Below are positions 25,773-34,557 of a DNA stretch of 64,000 bases, one piece after another. The notes below the pieces were generated by a model, which was given only the letters and a program-made list of their open reading frames with translations, did no database searches and was not told the origin of the DNA. The translations under genes were made by a program, and so were the position numbers. This DNA comes from Virgibacillus_O sediminis (GTDB lineage: Bacteria; Bacillota; Bacilli; Bacillales; Amphibacillaceae), in the NCBI RefSeq assembly GCF_042643265.1, contig NZ_JBHRRZ010000038.1, positions 113,676-177,675 on the forward strand, written 5' to 3'. The number at the start of each line of letters is the position of its first letter. Positions within the stretch are counted from its first letter, which is position 1.

Positions 25773-26033
25773 TTTTCTTCACTCCTATGATTTATATAAA
25801 AACGTAACTGTCTCCATTAGAATCTCACCTTCTCCTTCTCATACGATACAAATAGGCAGAAGGTTTCACTTCCATTATAAAACAAACTCCGAAAAACCCC
25901 AATCAAATCTTCGCTATGAAGCTTATATCCATTTTTTCCGTAAACAGCCCTAGAAAAACATACAATTATGTGACAGATTCCTTTACACTATATAGTAAGA
26001 AAAAGTAATCACTTTTCTAGTGGAGGCGGAATG

Positions 26034-26840
26034 ATGGAAACCAGAATTGGTATCGATGCAGGAGGCACACTGACAAAGTTGGCTTATGAAGAAAAGGGGC
26101 GGATACATACGAAGGCCTACCCGAATGGACAGCTGGATGCCATGTTGCAGTGGCTGCAGTTCACCTATCCGGAAGCCCGCTTGACAGTGACCGGTGGAAA
26201 AAGTGGACTCATCCAACAGAAATCCCGTGTTCCTGTAGAAAATGTCGATGAATTCACAGCTCTGACGGAAGGGACCCGCTTTTTGCTGGAAGAAGAAAAA
26301 CGGGATGAAGTGAAGAGCTTCATCTTGGTCAGTGTCGGCACAGGGACTTCGATTTTCCGGGTGACACCAGACAGCTATGAGCGACTATTCGGCACGGGGA
26401 TCGGCGGCGGTACATGGTATGGACTCGGCATTCGCCTGACAGGTGAAAAGAGTTTTCCGGAACTGGTTAAGCTTGCTGAACAAGGCGACCGTAGCAAGAA
26501 TGATTTACTGGTCAAAGATATTTATGCCGGTGGGGAAGCTCCGCCAATTTCCGGGGAACTGACCGCCGCCAATTACGGAAAAGCGCATGTCATGGACCAT
26601 GCCACATCAGCAGATCATATGGCCAGTCTGACCCAGCTTGTCGGGGAGACCATTATTATGCTGGCAGGCCAGGCAGCGTCCATGCAGCAGGTCGGGCAGA
26701 TTGTCTTCACCGGCAGTACTCTGAATGGCAACCTGCCACTAAGGAATGTGCTGGCAGGCTTTCAGGAAATGCTGCCATATGAGCCGATATTCCTCCAACG
26801 GGGCGGCCATGCCGGCGCGATCGGATGTTTGCTGATGTAA
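26034..26840 (+). CDS. coaW: Type II pantothenate kinase
   Basis: 268 residues from the second of two adjacent ATGs, which sits 7 bases after GGAGG; the first ATG at 26031 leaves only 4. The ASKHA fold is clear: phosphate-1 GIDAGGTLTKLAY near 5-17, SVGTGTSIFR near 100-109, GTGIGGGTWYGLG near 120-132 and the adenosine motif VFTGSTL near 227. It phosphorylates pantothenate, the first step of CoA synthesis, in the cytosol; CoaW enzymes of this type are little inhibited by CoA. The substrate-binding glutamate (EGTRFLLEEE) is present. The gene stands alone, upstream of mtnU. Confidence 0.92.
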   Translation: METRIGIDAGGTLTKLAYEEKGRIHTKAYPNGQLDAMLQWLQFTYPEARLTVTGGKSGLIQQKSRVPVENVDEFTALTEGTRFLLEEEKRDEVKSFILVSVGTGTSIFRVTPDSYERLFGTGIGGGTWYGLGIRLTGEKSFPELVKLAEQGDRSKNDLLVKDIYAGGEAPPISGELTAANYGKAHVMDHATSADHMASLTQLVGETIIMLAGQAASMQQVGQIVFTGSTLNGNLPLRNVLAGFQEMLPYEPIFLQRGGHAGAIGCLLM

Positions 26841-26987
26841 TAGGCTTGGCAGTGGACTGGCAGCCAAGTACATGCTGCCACTGTGGAGGATGTGGCTGGG
26901 TGCAGTGCCCTGAGGATGCGAAGCCCTTGCCGGGCAATCACGGCCGTAACGTTTTTATTTATAATTTCTTGGAAAGGTGGATGGTTT

Positions 26988-27776
26988 ATGAAATATGCAA
27001 TCTATCAGATGGAAGTAGTGCCGGCAGACCCGGAGGAAAATCGGCGTCTTGTAAAGGAATGGGCCGAGGAGGCGGTCAAGCAGGAGCAGCCTGATACACT
27101 GGTGCTTCCGGAAATGTGGAATACTGGCTATGCCCTCGATAAGCTCGAGGAGACAGCAGACCGCAATGAAGAGCCAAGCGGATCATTGCTCAGTGAGCTG
27201 GCGAAACAGCATCAGGTCAATATCATTGGGGGCTCGATCGGCAACAAAAAAGAGGGCGGGTTTTATAATACCAGCCTTGTTTTCAATCGCAAAGGCGAGC
27301 GGGTCTATCAATACGATAAAATCCATCTGGTTCCCATGCTGGATGAACCGGAATTTCTGGCAGGCGGCCGGGAAAAAGCGAGTACGTTTGAGCTGGACGG
27401 AATCAAGATGGGCCTGATTATCTGCTACGACCTCCGGTTCCCGGAACTTGCACGGAAGCTGGCACTGATGGATGCCCAAGTTCTCCACATTGTAGCGGAA
27501 TGGCCGTCAGCCAGGACTGATCATTGGAAATACCTCCAATTAGCCCGGGCTATTGAGAATCAATTCTTTGTAGTGTCCAGTAATGTGGTCGGTTCTCATA
27601 AGGGTACGGACTTTGCCGGAAATTCGATGATTATTGACCCATGGGGCAAGGAACTCGCTGTTGGAAGTGATAGCCTTACAGAAACCGTAACAGCCGTCCT
27701 TGACTTTTCCGCCGTAGAGAAAATCAGGAAGGATGTACCTGTGTTCGACAGCCGTGTGCCGGAGATGTATGACTGA
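26988..27776 (+). CDS. mtnU: Carbon-nitrogen hydrolase, MtnU-like omega-amidase
   Basis: 262 residues from an ATG preceded by GGAAAGGTGG; the frame upstream is not conserved. Nitrilase-family triad: Glu42 (PEMWNTGY), Lys111 (YDKIHLVP) and Cys146 (ICYDLRFPE). In B. subtilis the homologue MtnU (YkrU) neighbours MtnE in methionine salvage and is thought to remove the amide of the alpha-keto-glutaramate type product formed when glutamine is the amino donor. Here mtnE follows after 99 bases containing a perfect 13-bp hairpin, which supports the assignment. An unspecific omega-amidase is the alternative. Confidence 0.82.
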   Translation: MKYAIYQMEVVPADPEENRRLVKEWAEEAVKQEQPDTLVLPEMWNTGYALDKLEETADRNEEPSGSLLSELAKQHQVNIIGGSIGNKKEGGFYNTSLVFNRKGERVYQYDKIHLVPMLDEPEFLAGGREKASTFELDGIKMGLIICYDLRFPELARKLALMDAQVLHIVAEWPSARTDHWKYLQLARAIENQFFVVSSNVVGSHKGTDFAGNSMIIDPWGKELAVGSDSLTETVTAVLDFSAVEKIRKDVPVFDSRVPEMYD

Positions 27777-27795
27777 AACATCTCTGGGGCACGGC

Positions 27796-27836
27796 TGGAT
27801 TGCCACTGACCGTACGGCGATGGCAATCCAGCCAAG
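27796..27836 (+). promoter_or_regulatory. Intercistronic hairpin between mtnU and mtnE
   Basis: GGCTGGATTGCCA and TGGCAATCCAGCC are perfect 13-bp inverted arms with a 15-base loop. No T run follows, so it may stabilise or process the mRNA rather than end it. Confidence 0.6.
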
Positions 27837-27875
27837 AAGAAAATATTCATGTACATAGTTTAGGAGAGTGAAAGC

Positions 27876-29051
27876 ATGCAGCAATTTGAGCAATCAGAGG
27901 CATTGAAACGGCTGCCTGAACAGTTCTTTGCCAGTTTGGTTCAAAAGGTTCAGAGGCTGAAGGATCAAGGACATGATGTCATCAACCTCGGGCAGGGAAA
28001 TCCAGATCTTCCTACACCTGAGCATATAGTGGAAGATCTGAAACAATCGGCCGGCATCCCGGAATATCACAAGTACTCCCCATTTCGAGGACAGCCGTTC
28101 CTCAAACAGGCGATTGCCGATTTTTATAAACGGGAGTATGGGGTGGAGATAGATCCGGAACAGGAAGTGGCGATTTTGGCAGGAGCGAAGACAGGACTAG
28201 TGGAAATCAGCCAATGCCTGCTGAATTCCGGAGATACTGCCCTTCTCCCCGACCCCGGCTACCCGGATTATATGTCCGGAATTGCCCTGGCAGATGCAGA
28301 ACCTGCGTTCATGCCACTGAAAGCCGAGAATGATTTTCTGCCGGATTACAGCGAAATCTCCGCAGAAAACTTGGATAAGGCAAAGTTGATGTTTTTAAAC
28401 TACCCGAACAATCCAACCGCAGGCACTGCAACAGAGGAATTTTTCCAGGAAACCATTGACGTGGCTGGGCAGCACAACATTTGTGTGGTCCATGATTTTG
28501 CCTATGGTGCGATTGGATTCGACGGCAAAAAGCCGCTCAGTTTTCTCCAGTTTAAGGGAGCCAAAGATGTCGGCGTCGAGATGTATACCTTGTCCAAGAC
28601 CTACAACATGGCAGGCTGGCGTGTGGCTTTCGCTGTAGGCAACCCTTCAGTGATTGAGAGTCTCAACCTGATTCAAGATCATTTGTATGTCAGCCTGTTC
28701 AGTGCTATCCAGCAGGCCGCGGAAAAGGCGCTGTCCAGCGACCAGCGGGCAGTTGAACAGCTCGTGGAAACCTATGAAAACAGAAGAAATGTTTTTATTG
28801 AAAAACTTAAGTCCATCGGCTGGAATTTGGGCGCTCCAAAAGGCACCTTTTTCTGCTGGCTCGCTGTCCCTGAAGGTTACACTTCCCAGCAGTTCTCAGA
28901 CCTCCTCCTGGAAAAAGCCCATGTAGCCGTTGCAGCAGGCAATGGATTTGGCGAGCAAGGAGAAGGATACGTGCGAGTAGGACTATTGGACAGCGAAGAA
29001 CGGCTCGCCGAAGCTGCGGAACGCATTGGAAAGCTTGGCCTGTTCGGGTGA
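27876..29051 (+). CDS. mtnE: PLP-dependent aminotransferase, methionine-salvage MtnE-like
   Basis: 391 residues. PLP lysine is Lys241 in TLSKTYNMAGWR; NLGQGNPDLPTP near 37-48, NYPNNPTAGTAT near 175-186 and HDFAYGAIGFDG near 206-217 match B. subtilis MtnE (YkrV) closely. It makes methionine from 4-methylthio-2-oxobutanoate at the end of the salvage pathway. ATG with GGAG 9 bases upstream. The remaining mtn genes are not in the window; the neighbouring metNPQ importer also serves methionine supply. Confidence 0.88.
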   Translation: MQQFEQSEALKRLPEQFFASLVQKVQRLKDQGHDVINLGQGNPDLPTPEHIVEDLKQSAGIPEYHKYSPFRGQPFLKQAIADFYKREYGVEIDPEQEVAILAGAKTGLVEISQCLLNSGDTALLPDPGYPDYMSGIALADAEPAFMPLKAENDFLPDYSEISAENLDKAKLMFLNYPNNPTAGTATEEFFQETIDVAGQHNICVVHDFAYGAIGFDGKKPLSFLQFKGAKDVGVEMYTLSKTYNMAGWRVAFAVGNPSVIESLNLIQDHLYVSLFSAIQQAAEKALSSDQRAVEQLVETYENRRNVFIEKLKSIGWNLGAPKGTFFCWLAVPEGYTSQQFSDLLLEKAHVAVAAGNGFGEQGEGYVRVGLLDSEERLAEAAERIGKLGLFG

Positions 29052-29071
29052 TATTTTAGATTTCACCATGT

Positions 29072-29110
29072 AAAAAGGCTGTGCGCCCGACAGGGCAGCA
29101 CAGCCTTTTA
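29072..29110. terminator. Bidirectional terminator between mtnE and metQ
   Basis: AAAAGGCTGTGC and GCACAGCCTTTT are perfect 12-bp arms with an inner GCCC/GGGC extension. It lies between two convergent stop codons and serves both genes. Confidence 0.9.
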
Positions 29111-29113
29111 CAC

Positions 29114-29944
29114 TTATTCCGTCATCCATTGCGGTTTGCCGAAACCTTGGAACTCTTCATCAATGATTGCTTCAAATTCCGGTGATTCGATAACTTCTTT
29201 AATATCCTGAGCCCACTCACTATCGAGGTCCTCGGTGTTCACTACGACACGGTTCCGATAGTCATCAGGCATATCTTCAAGTGCCAGAGCGTCAAGCAGA
29301 TCCATGCCGGCAGCAAGTGCAAAGTTCCCTGGAACAGTTGCCAGGTCTTCACTGTCAGCAGTCCGTGGCAGTTGGCCTGCTTCAATTTCCTTGAACTGCA
29401 GGTTTTTCGGGTTTTCTTTGATGTCAGCCAGGCTAGCACGCAGCTGGTCTACCTCTTCATCCAATGTAATGAGTCCTTCATCCTCGAGCATGATCAGTGT
29501 GCGCGCCAGATTGGTTGGATCATTGGCAATAGTGATATTGCTTCCTTCTTCAATATCTTCAATGGAGTCATACGTATTGGAATACAGCCCCATTGGTGCA
29601 GTCGGTACAATTTTCACTTCGGACAGGTCCATGCCGTTTTCCTCGGCAAATGACTCATAATACAATTTATGCTGGAACAGGTTGGCATCAATGTCGCCGT
29701 TATGCAAAGCATTGTTCGGCTGGATATAGTCGCTGAATTCCGTGTTTTCCACCGTGTATCCTTTTTCCTCCAGCAACGGCTTCAATGCTTTATTGACCAT
29801 ATCACTGTATGGTCCGGAAGTGGCTCCGAAGCGGATCGTCTCTTTCTTGCCCTCATCGGCACCAGAAGCACTTTCCTCTCCTCCGCATGCAGCCAAAACT
29901 ATTAATGCAATCAATGTAAAAATGATTCCTACACTCTTTTTCAT
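29114..29944 (-). CDS. metQ: Methionine ABC transporter substrate-binding lipoprotein
   Basis: 276 residues from an ATG with GAGGAGG 7 bases upstream (a TTG one codon earlier is less likely). Signal peptide with lipobox VLAAC (Cys near 20), then the NlpA/MetQ domain: RFGATSGPYSDM near 40, DANLFQHKLYYESF near 89 and AIMGLYSN-like PTAPMGLYSNTYDSIED near 115. It binds methionine outside the membrane and delivers it to MetP. Last gene of the S-box-controlled metNPQ operon. Confidence 0.93.
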   Translation of the reverse strand: MKKSVGIIFTLIALIVLAACGGEESASGADEGKKETIRFGATSGPYSDMVNKALKPLLEEKGYTVENTEFSDYIQPNNALHNGDIDANLFQHKLYYESFAEENGMDLSEVKIVPTAPMGLYSNTYDSIEDIEEGSNITIANDPTNLARTLIMLEDEGLITLDEEVDQLRASLADIKENPKNLQFKEIEAGQLPRTADSEDLATVPGNFALAAGMDLLDALALEDMPDDYRNRVVVNTEDLDSEWAQDIKEVIESPEFEAIIDEEFQGFGKPQWMTE

Positions 29945-29974
29945 CAAATTTCCTCCTCTATGGATATATGTTTT

Positions 29975-30634
29975 CTATCGCTTATTAACTACCCTGGCAA
30001 TGAAGTCCCCGGCATATTGAATAACTTGGACTAGCACGATCAGTATAATAACGGTGGTATACATGATGAGGTCATCATAGCGGTAATAGCCGTAGCGGAT
30101 GGCCAGATCGCCGATACCGCCTCCACCTACCGTCCCCGCCATGGCAGAGAAGCCGATCAGGCTGATGGTCGTGATCGTCACACCGCTGATAATCCCCGGC
30201 TTTGCTTCCGGGAGAATGACATCCTTGATGATCATCCATGGTGACGCACCTACAGATACGGCAGCCTCTATTACTCCCTGATCTATCTCCCTTGCCGAGG
30301 TCTCGACAATCCGGGCAAAGAACGGGATGGCGGCAACAGATAATGGCACGGCAGCCGCTGTCGGCCCAATGGTCGTTCCAAGCAGGGCATCGGTGACAGG
30401 CAGCAGGAAGACAAGCAGAATGATAAATGGTATCGACCGCACCAGATTGGTGACGATGCCCGCTGCAACTTTAACGAACCGGTTCTCCAGGAAAAGCCCC
30501 CGATCGGTTACGTATAAGAGGATCCCAAGCGGAAGCCCGACAAAGATAGCTATCCCAAGGGAAATTCCCACCATATATAAGGTTTCAAAGAATGCTTGAT
30601 TCAGTTCCGGCAGGAGTTCTATCAGTCTATCCAT
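29975..30634 (-). CDS. metP: Methionine ABC transporter permease
   Basis: 219 residues, five membrane helices, with the EAA loop as EAAVSVGASPWMIIKDVILPEA near 131-152 that contacts MetN. Its start overlaps the metN stop by 8 bases. Confidence 0.94.
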   Translation of the reverse strand: MDRLIELLPELNQAFFETLYMVGISLGIAIFVGLPLGILLYVTDRGLFLENRFVKVAAGIVTNLVRSIPFIILLVFLLPVTDALLGTTIGPTAAAVPLSVAAIPFFARIVETSAREIDQGVIEAAVSVGASPWMIIKDVILPEAKPGIISGVTITTISLIGFSAMAGTVGGGGIGDLAIRYGYYRYDDLIMYTTVIILIVLVQVIQYAGDFIARVVNKR

Positions 30635-31637
30635 ATCGGATCACCTCCACTTGTTGAACCCGCTCTTCCAAATACGCAATCGCTTCTTCCACCTGCTCCT
30701 TTTCACCGGTCAATTCCATGATGAACACGCCAAGAGGCATGTCCCTTATATACTCTACTTTTCCGTGAAGGATATTGCCGCTGACCGGGTAGGCCTGCAA
30801 CATGTCGGAGACGACTGCTTCTTTCGCCAGATCCCCGCGGAACTGCAGTTTCACCAAGGTTCCCTTGCAGTCTTCCAACAGCTTCTCCGGCAAAGTGAAT
30901 TGCAGGACGGTCTGGATGAAATCTTTAGTAAGTTCCTCTTTCGGATTGGAAAAGATGTCGAACACTTCTCCCTCTTCCACGACTTTTCCATTCTGCATGA
31001 CTGCACATCGGTGGCAGATTTCCTTCACGACTTCCATCTCATGCGTAATGATAACAATCGTGATGCCAAGTTCCTCGTTGATTTTCTTAAGCAGGCGCAA
31101 GATAGACTTGGTCGTACTGGGATCCAATGCCGAGGTTGCCTCGTCGCATAGTAGTACTTTCGGATTATTGGCCAGTGCCCTTGCAATACTGACCCGCTGC
31201 TTCTGTCCGCCGCTGAGCTGGGACGGATAATTATCTGCCTTATCAGCAAGCCCCACAAGTTCCAGCAGTTCTTCCACCCGCTTTTGCTGTTCCGCCTTTC
31301 CGAGTCCGGCCGCTTTCAGAGCGAACGCTACATTCTCGGCCACTGTTTTGGAAGACACGAGATGGAATCCTTGAAAGATCATTCCGATCGACTGTCTGGC
31401 CTTGCGCAGTTCTTTGGCCGGAAGCTTCAGAAGATCAACATCATCAATCAGCACCTCGCCTGCTGTCGGCCGCTCCAGAATATTCATGCAACGCAGCAGT
31501 GTGCTCTTCCCAGCACCGCTGTATCCGACAATTCCATAGATTTCCCCGCTATCGATGTGCAGATTCACTTGGTCTACGCCAGTTACCAGCTTTTTCTTGA
31601 CCTTGTACACTTTCTCTACGTTGCGAAGTTCAATCAT
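30627..31637 (-). CDS. metN: Methionine ABC transporter ATP-binding protein
   Basis: 336 residues from an ATG with GGGGGAG upstream; an ATG 15 bases earlier overlaps that site. Walker A GYSGAGKST near 38-46, signature LSGGQKQR near 138-145 and Walker B LLCDEATSALDP near 160-171. The C-terminal NIL domain (about 260-336) senses methionine and inhibits transport. First gene after the S-box leader. Confidence 0.95.
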   Translation of the reverse strand: MIELRNVEKVYKVKKKLVTGVDQVNLHIDSGEIYGIVGYSGAGKSTLLRCMNILERPTAGEVLIDDVDLLKLPAKELRKARQSIGMIFQGFHLVSSKTVAENVAFALKAAGLGKAEQQKRVEELLELVGLADKADNYPSQLSGGQKQRVSIARALANNPKVLLCDEATSALDPSTTKSILRLLKKINEELGITIVIITHEMEVVKEICHRCAVMQNGKVVEEGEVFDIFSNPKEELTKDFIQTVLQFTLPEKLLEDCKGTLVKLQFRGDLAKEAVVSDMLQAYPVSGNILHGKVEYIRDMPLGVFIMELTGEKEQVEEAIAYLEERVQQVEVIRYG

Positions 31638-31660
31638 GCTGCTCCCCCCCATTCACCTAA

Positions 31661-31696
31661 ACAAAAGCCTCTCTTCCATATGCGAAAGAGAGGCTG
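31661..31696 (-). terminator. S-box attenuator hairpin ahead of metN
   Basis: On the minus strand AGCCTCTCTTTC...GAAGAGAGGCT then TTTTGTTT. It sits between the SAM aptamer and metN and would form when SAM is bound, cutting off the operon. Confidence 0.88.
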
Positions 31697-31714
31697 AATA
31701 TCTGTTTTCAAACC

Positions 31715-31821
31715 CTTATCTTTCAGAATGGATTCGCTCATTCTGCAGGAGGTAGCACCTTTCCGTTTCGGAAGGTTGCTGTGACGTCTTCAGGCCTGTT
31801 CCCTCAGTCACTCTTGATAAG
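31715..31821 (-). ncRNA. SAM-I (S-box) riboswitch of metNPQ
   Basis: Read on the minus strand the leader has the S-box landmarks in order: CTTATCAAGAG (P1 5' side), GAGGGAACAGGCCTGAAGA, CAGCAACC, AAGGTGCTACCTCC and the closing AAGATAAG. Conserved core bases, kink-turn and pseudoknot partners fit the SAM-I class. It senses S-adenosylmethionine and stops transcription through the hairpin at 31661-31696. Confidence 0.95.
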
Positions 31822-31845
31822 CTGTATGTAATTTTCATAGACTTA

Positions 31846-31874
31846 ATACTATAGCCATTCGACAAAAATGTCAA
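31846..31874 (-). promoter_or_regulatory. Sigma-A promoter of the metNPQ operon
   Basis: On the minus strand TTGACA, a 17-base spacer and TAGTAT, 25 bases before the start of the S-box aptamer. Both hexamers and the spacing fit a housekeeping promoter. The remaining bases to 32044 show nothing I recognise. Confidence 0.75.
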
Positions 31875-32044
31875 CATATTTTCGGAATTTTACAGGAAGT
31901 GGTTATTCTCTGCCGAAATGGCGGTTTCGCGGCACTTATAGTATTTCCAGAACCCTCCTCATATGGCTCGTTTCACCATATATATGTGGGGGAGATGCTT
32001 CCCGATAGTAGTGCCAACTCTCTCTTACTTCCTTTACGGTATAA

Positions 32045-33037
32045 TTAGAAATATTTCTTGACCTTCCGAGCAGCTTCTTCCGGGTTTTTATAGACGATCG
32101 GCTCTTGATGAAGTGTCTGGAAGGCATGGATGCCAGTAGTGCTATGCCCTACCGGAATAATTCTGGCATGGGCAGGTGAGCCTTCATTGGAAAAGGTGAG
32201 GGATAGATTGAAACCGTCCAGACCCTCCTGTTCAAGCGTATGGAACACTGCCTTCAGTCCATGGGCGAAGTCATTCCAATCCTGCTGCTTAATATCCTTG
32301 ATATCTGTGACACCTTTGAAGATCGCTTGAACATCATAATGCCCCTTTGGAGCAAACGCATGGATCCATGCTACGCTGCCTTTTTCCCCAACCCAGCGCT
32401 CGCCGCCTTTTTCATGCTCATACAGCCAAGAGAGATACTCGCGTCTGTGATTTTCTTGAAAGGCACGTGATTTCCGGTCAAAGAGACTCTGATAATTGGT
32501 GGCCGATTCTGAAACAACCCCATGCAACTGTGGGTGTAGAGTGCTGCCATCCGCTTGCGGCAGGTGGTTCCAATTAACAGAGACATACATTACGTCCTGT
32601 TCCGCCCGGAGTACCTGCTGGATATATTGCTGTGCTGCCTGGAATGCATCCTGGATCATTTCCACAGTAAACTCCTTCAGCGGAAGATAATGTTCCTCAG
32701 AAACCACAACCACCCCATTATGCTTGCCGTAGGGAAACATATTTGGATATACGACGGCCGATCCCTGCCTGATCCGGCCTTCCGGATTGATTACTTTCTG
32801 GAATACCGGTGTCAGTTTCTCCAGATTTTCTGGGCATAGTGGACAATTCTCCCTGCTCTCCTTCATTTGATTACGGTGGTATACCTTTTCCAGCTGCTTC
32901 ATCCCCGGATCAACAACCAGCCGGGAAGATTCTCCTGTGAGAGGATCAAACCGCACCTCCGTTTTCCGTTCCAGTTTTTCTCCATCTTTCGTATAAAAGC
33001 TAAAAACTTCCTCCTGCGTCACAAATAAAGGATCCAT
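32045..33037 (-). CDS. GalT/HIT-superfamily nucleotidyltransferase-like protein
   Basis: 330 residues, ATG with AAGGAG 10 bases upstream. It looks like the galactose-1-phosphate uridylyltransferase branch of the HIT superfamily: zinc-type CPLC near 65-68, VYPNMFPYGKHNGVVV near 94-109, and a HPQLHGVV active-site block near 167-174 that deviates from the GalT HPHxQ order. A second conserved histidine region, SPAHARIIPVG, lies near 283-293. No galK or galE is near, and the altered histidine block argues against a classical GalT; members of this group are sometimes listed as DUF4931. The true substrate is unknown, probably a nucleoside-diphosphate compound. Confidence 0.7.
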   Translation of the reverse strand: MDPLFVTQEEVFSFYTKDGEKLERKTEVRFDPLTGESSRLVVDPGMKQLEKVYHRNQMKESRENCPLCPENLEKLTPVFQKVINPEGRIRQGSAVVYPNMFPYGKHNGVVVVSEEHYLPLKEFTVEMIQDAFQAAQQYIQQVLRAEQDVMYVSVNWNHLPQADGSTLHPQLHGVVSESATNYQSLFDRKSRAFQENHRREYLSWLYEHEKGGERWVGEKGSVAWIHAFAPKGHYDVQAIFKGVTDIKDIKQQDWNDFAHGLKAVFHTLEQEGLDGFNLSLTFSNEGSPAHARIIPVGHSTTGIHAFQTLHQEPIVYKNPEEAARKVKKYF

Positions 33038-33124
33038 CCGCCAAACTCTCCTTTTGCTATGTTATCCTCATCATGTCTATAAACAGCATGATTTATCACA
33101 TCGTTCCCATAACGGTTAAAGGCA

Positions 33125-33266
33125 CGAGGTTGGGACAAGATTGTTTAATCTAACTTCAATATATGGGGGTAAATTGCCGCTGCGGAAATATGCTCCGCTG
33201 ATTCAGTGCATCGTTCGCCTTTTGAATTAAATACTTTTAGTTTTGTCCATCCTTGTGCCCAACACC
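33125..33266. repeat. MITE-like intergenic element, copy 2
   Basis: 142 bp from GAGGTTGGGACAAG to CTTGTGCCCAACACC, an imperfect terminal inverted repeat. Inner words CCGCTGCGGAAATATGC and CGTTCGCCTTTTGAA match the element at 11048-11185 and also the arm of the foldback family. No gene was seen in the 33038-33432 gap. Confidence 0.65.
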
Positions 33267-33385
33267 ATATGGGGTTTATCTATGTTCCGCGCAGGATTCC
33301 CATACATATCTCTCAAAACGGAAGCTCGCAACGCTGCCTGTGCCATACCTCACTAGCCATTCTTAACCTCAGGGTGTTTATTAAA

Positions 33386-33414
33386 CAAAAAGCCGCCCCC
33401 CACTGGAGCAGCCT
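33386..33414 (-). terminator. Terminator of the YjzC-like gene
   Basis: On the minus strand GGCTGCTCC and GGGGGCGGC pair (with G-U pairs) and TTTTTG follows, 19 bases after the stop codon. Confidence 0.65.
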
Positions 33415-33432
33415 CTTCAACTAGCAGGAAGC

Positions 33433-33645
33433 TCAGTTATTACTTCTCCCCTGGACACCCGGCTTATGAAGATCGCGCTTCTTGATCCAAACACGGTCCT
33501 GGTTGGTGTTCTGCGGAAATTCCTGCCCAGCTTCCATTTCCACCTGCCGCGGGTCATTTACGTTGCTGCCTGTTTCACCGTTTTCTACATAAATGCCATT
33601 ATTCGGCGCTTTCTGTCCTGCCTTGAACATAGATTGTTCACCCAT
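33433..33645 (-). CDS. YjzC family small protein
   Basis: 70 residues from an ATG with GGAGG 10 bases upstream; an in-frame GTG 9 bases earlier touches the ribosome site. FKAGQKAPNNGIYVENGETG near 6-25 is the family hallmark of the B. subtilis YjzC protein, of unknown function, and the EFPQNTNQDRVWIKK stretch near 45 is also conserved. Soluble, no motif for activity. Confidence 0.82.
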   Translation of the reverse strand: MGEQSMFKAGQKAPNNGIYVENGETGSNVNDPRQVEMEAGQEFPQNTNQDRVWIKKRDLHKPGVQGRSNN

Positions 33646-33933
33646 TATCCACACTCCTCCTGAATTTTCCCTTAGTATGAGTTACTGAGGGAATTATTAT
33701 GAATTCCTCAGGCGGAGAGCAAAAAAAGAAAAAGGCCCCCTTTCAAAGAAGTGCCTCTCTTGGCAGTGTGGAAATAGTATCCGCCAGCACAAACATGGTT
33801 TTTGCCATTTGTTATGGCCGACACGGTTCCATTTCTCCAATTCAATATTTATCAGAATGGATTGCCGGTGGATAGGCACATTGCCCCCGATATCCGAATA
33901 GGGTATGTTAACAATGGAAATGAGGTGGAATTG

Positions 33934-34473
33934 ATGAATTATATCGTACAGCCGGGTGACTCTTTGTCCAGTATTGCCCGAAATTTTCATACGACGGCCG
34001 ATATCCTTCTCTCCTTAAATCCTCAAATTCAGAACCCCGACCTCATCTACCCTGGGCAAGTCATCTTTATACCAGACAATGGAGCATCGGAATTATGCCC
34101 TGTGCTGAAACAGGGTGACCGGGGTGCCCCCGTCAGAAGGCTGCAGTATCTGCTGGCCTTTGTTGGCCTATACACCGGGCCCATTGATGGCATCTACGGT
34201 CCAAGGACGCAACAGGCACTGCTTACATGGCAGTCTTCCATAAGAGAATTGGAGGTGACAGGGGTGGCGGATGAAGAAACATGGGCATCCCTGGGAGCAC
34301 AGTGTGAACCGAGGCCAACTGTTACACCTTATATCGTCCGGCCGGGAAGCAGTTTATTCCAAATTGCCCTATGGTTCGGCACTACCGTCGAAGAAATCCT
34401 GCAGATCAACCCGCAGATTACCAATCCAGACGTTATCTATGCCGGGCAGGTCATTAATATTCCTCCAAGCTAG
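33934..34473 (+). CDS. LysM and peptidoglycan-binding domain protein
   Basis: 179 residues from an ATG with GAGGTGG 5 bases upstream; the frame extends to 33802 but lacks a ribosome site there. Order: LysM (NYIVQPGDSLSSIARNF, about 2-47), PG_binding_1 domain (QGDRGAPVRRLQYLLAFVG, about 60-125) and a second LysM (YIVRPGSSLFQIALWFGTT, about 133-178). No signal peptide is seen, as in several spore coat and cortex proteins, so a role on the forespore or at the cell wall is possible. It has no catalytic domain, so it probably anchors rather than cuts. Confidence 0.85.
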   Translation: MNYIVQPGDSLSSIARNFHTTADILLSLNPQIQNPDLIYPGQVIFIPDNGASELCPVLKQGDRGAPVRRLQYLLAFVGLYTGPIDGIYGPRTQQALLTWQSSIRELEVTGVADEETWASLGAQCEPRPTVTPYIVRPGSSLFQIALWFGTTVEEILQINPQITNPDVIYAGQVINIPPS

Positions 34474-34507
34474 AAATAGGGGCTTTATTACCTCATCCTC
34501 CCGCAAT

Positions 34508-34550
34508 AAAAAACGACTCAACAAACCAATAAAGGTGTGAGTCGTTTTTA
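34508..34550. terminator. Bidirectional terminator between LysM gene and Gfo/Idh/MocA gene
   Basis: AAAAAACGACTCA and TGAGTCGTTTTT pair perfectly across a 16-base loop, between two convergent genes. Confidence 0.88.
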
Positions 34551-34557
34551 ACCATGC

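Noticed and set aside
26841..26987. Possible regulatory RNA between coaW and mtnU
   Set aside because: Some inverted words (CAGTGG/CCACTG) are present, but no S-box landmarks or terminator could be seen.
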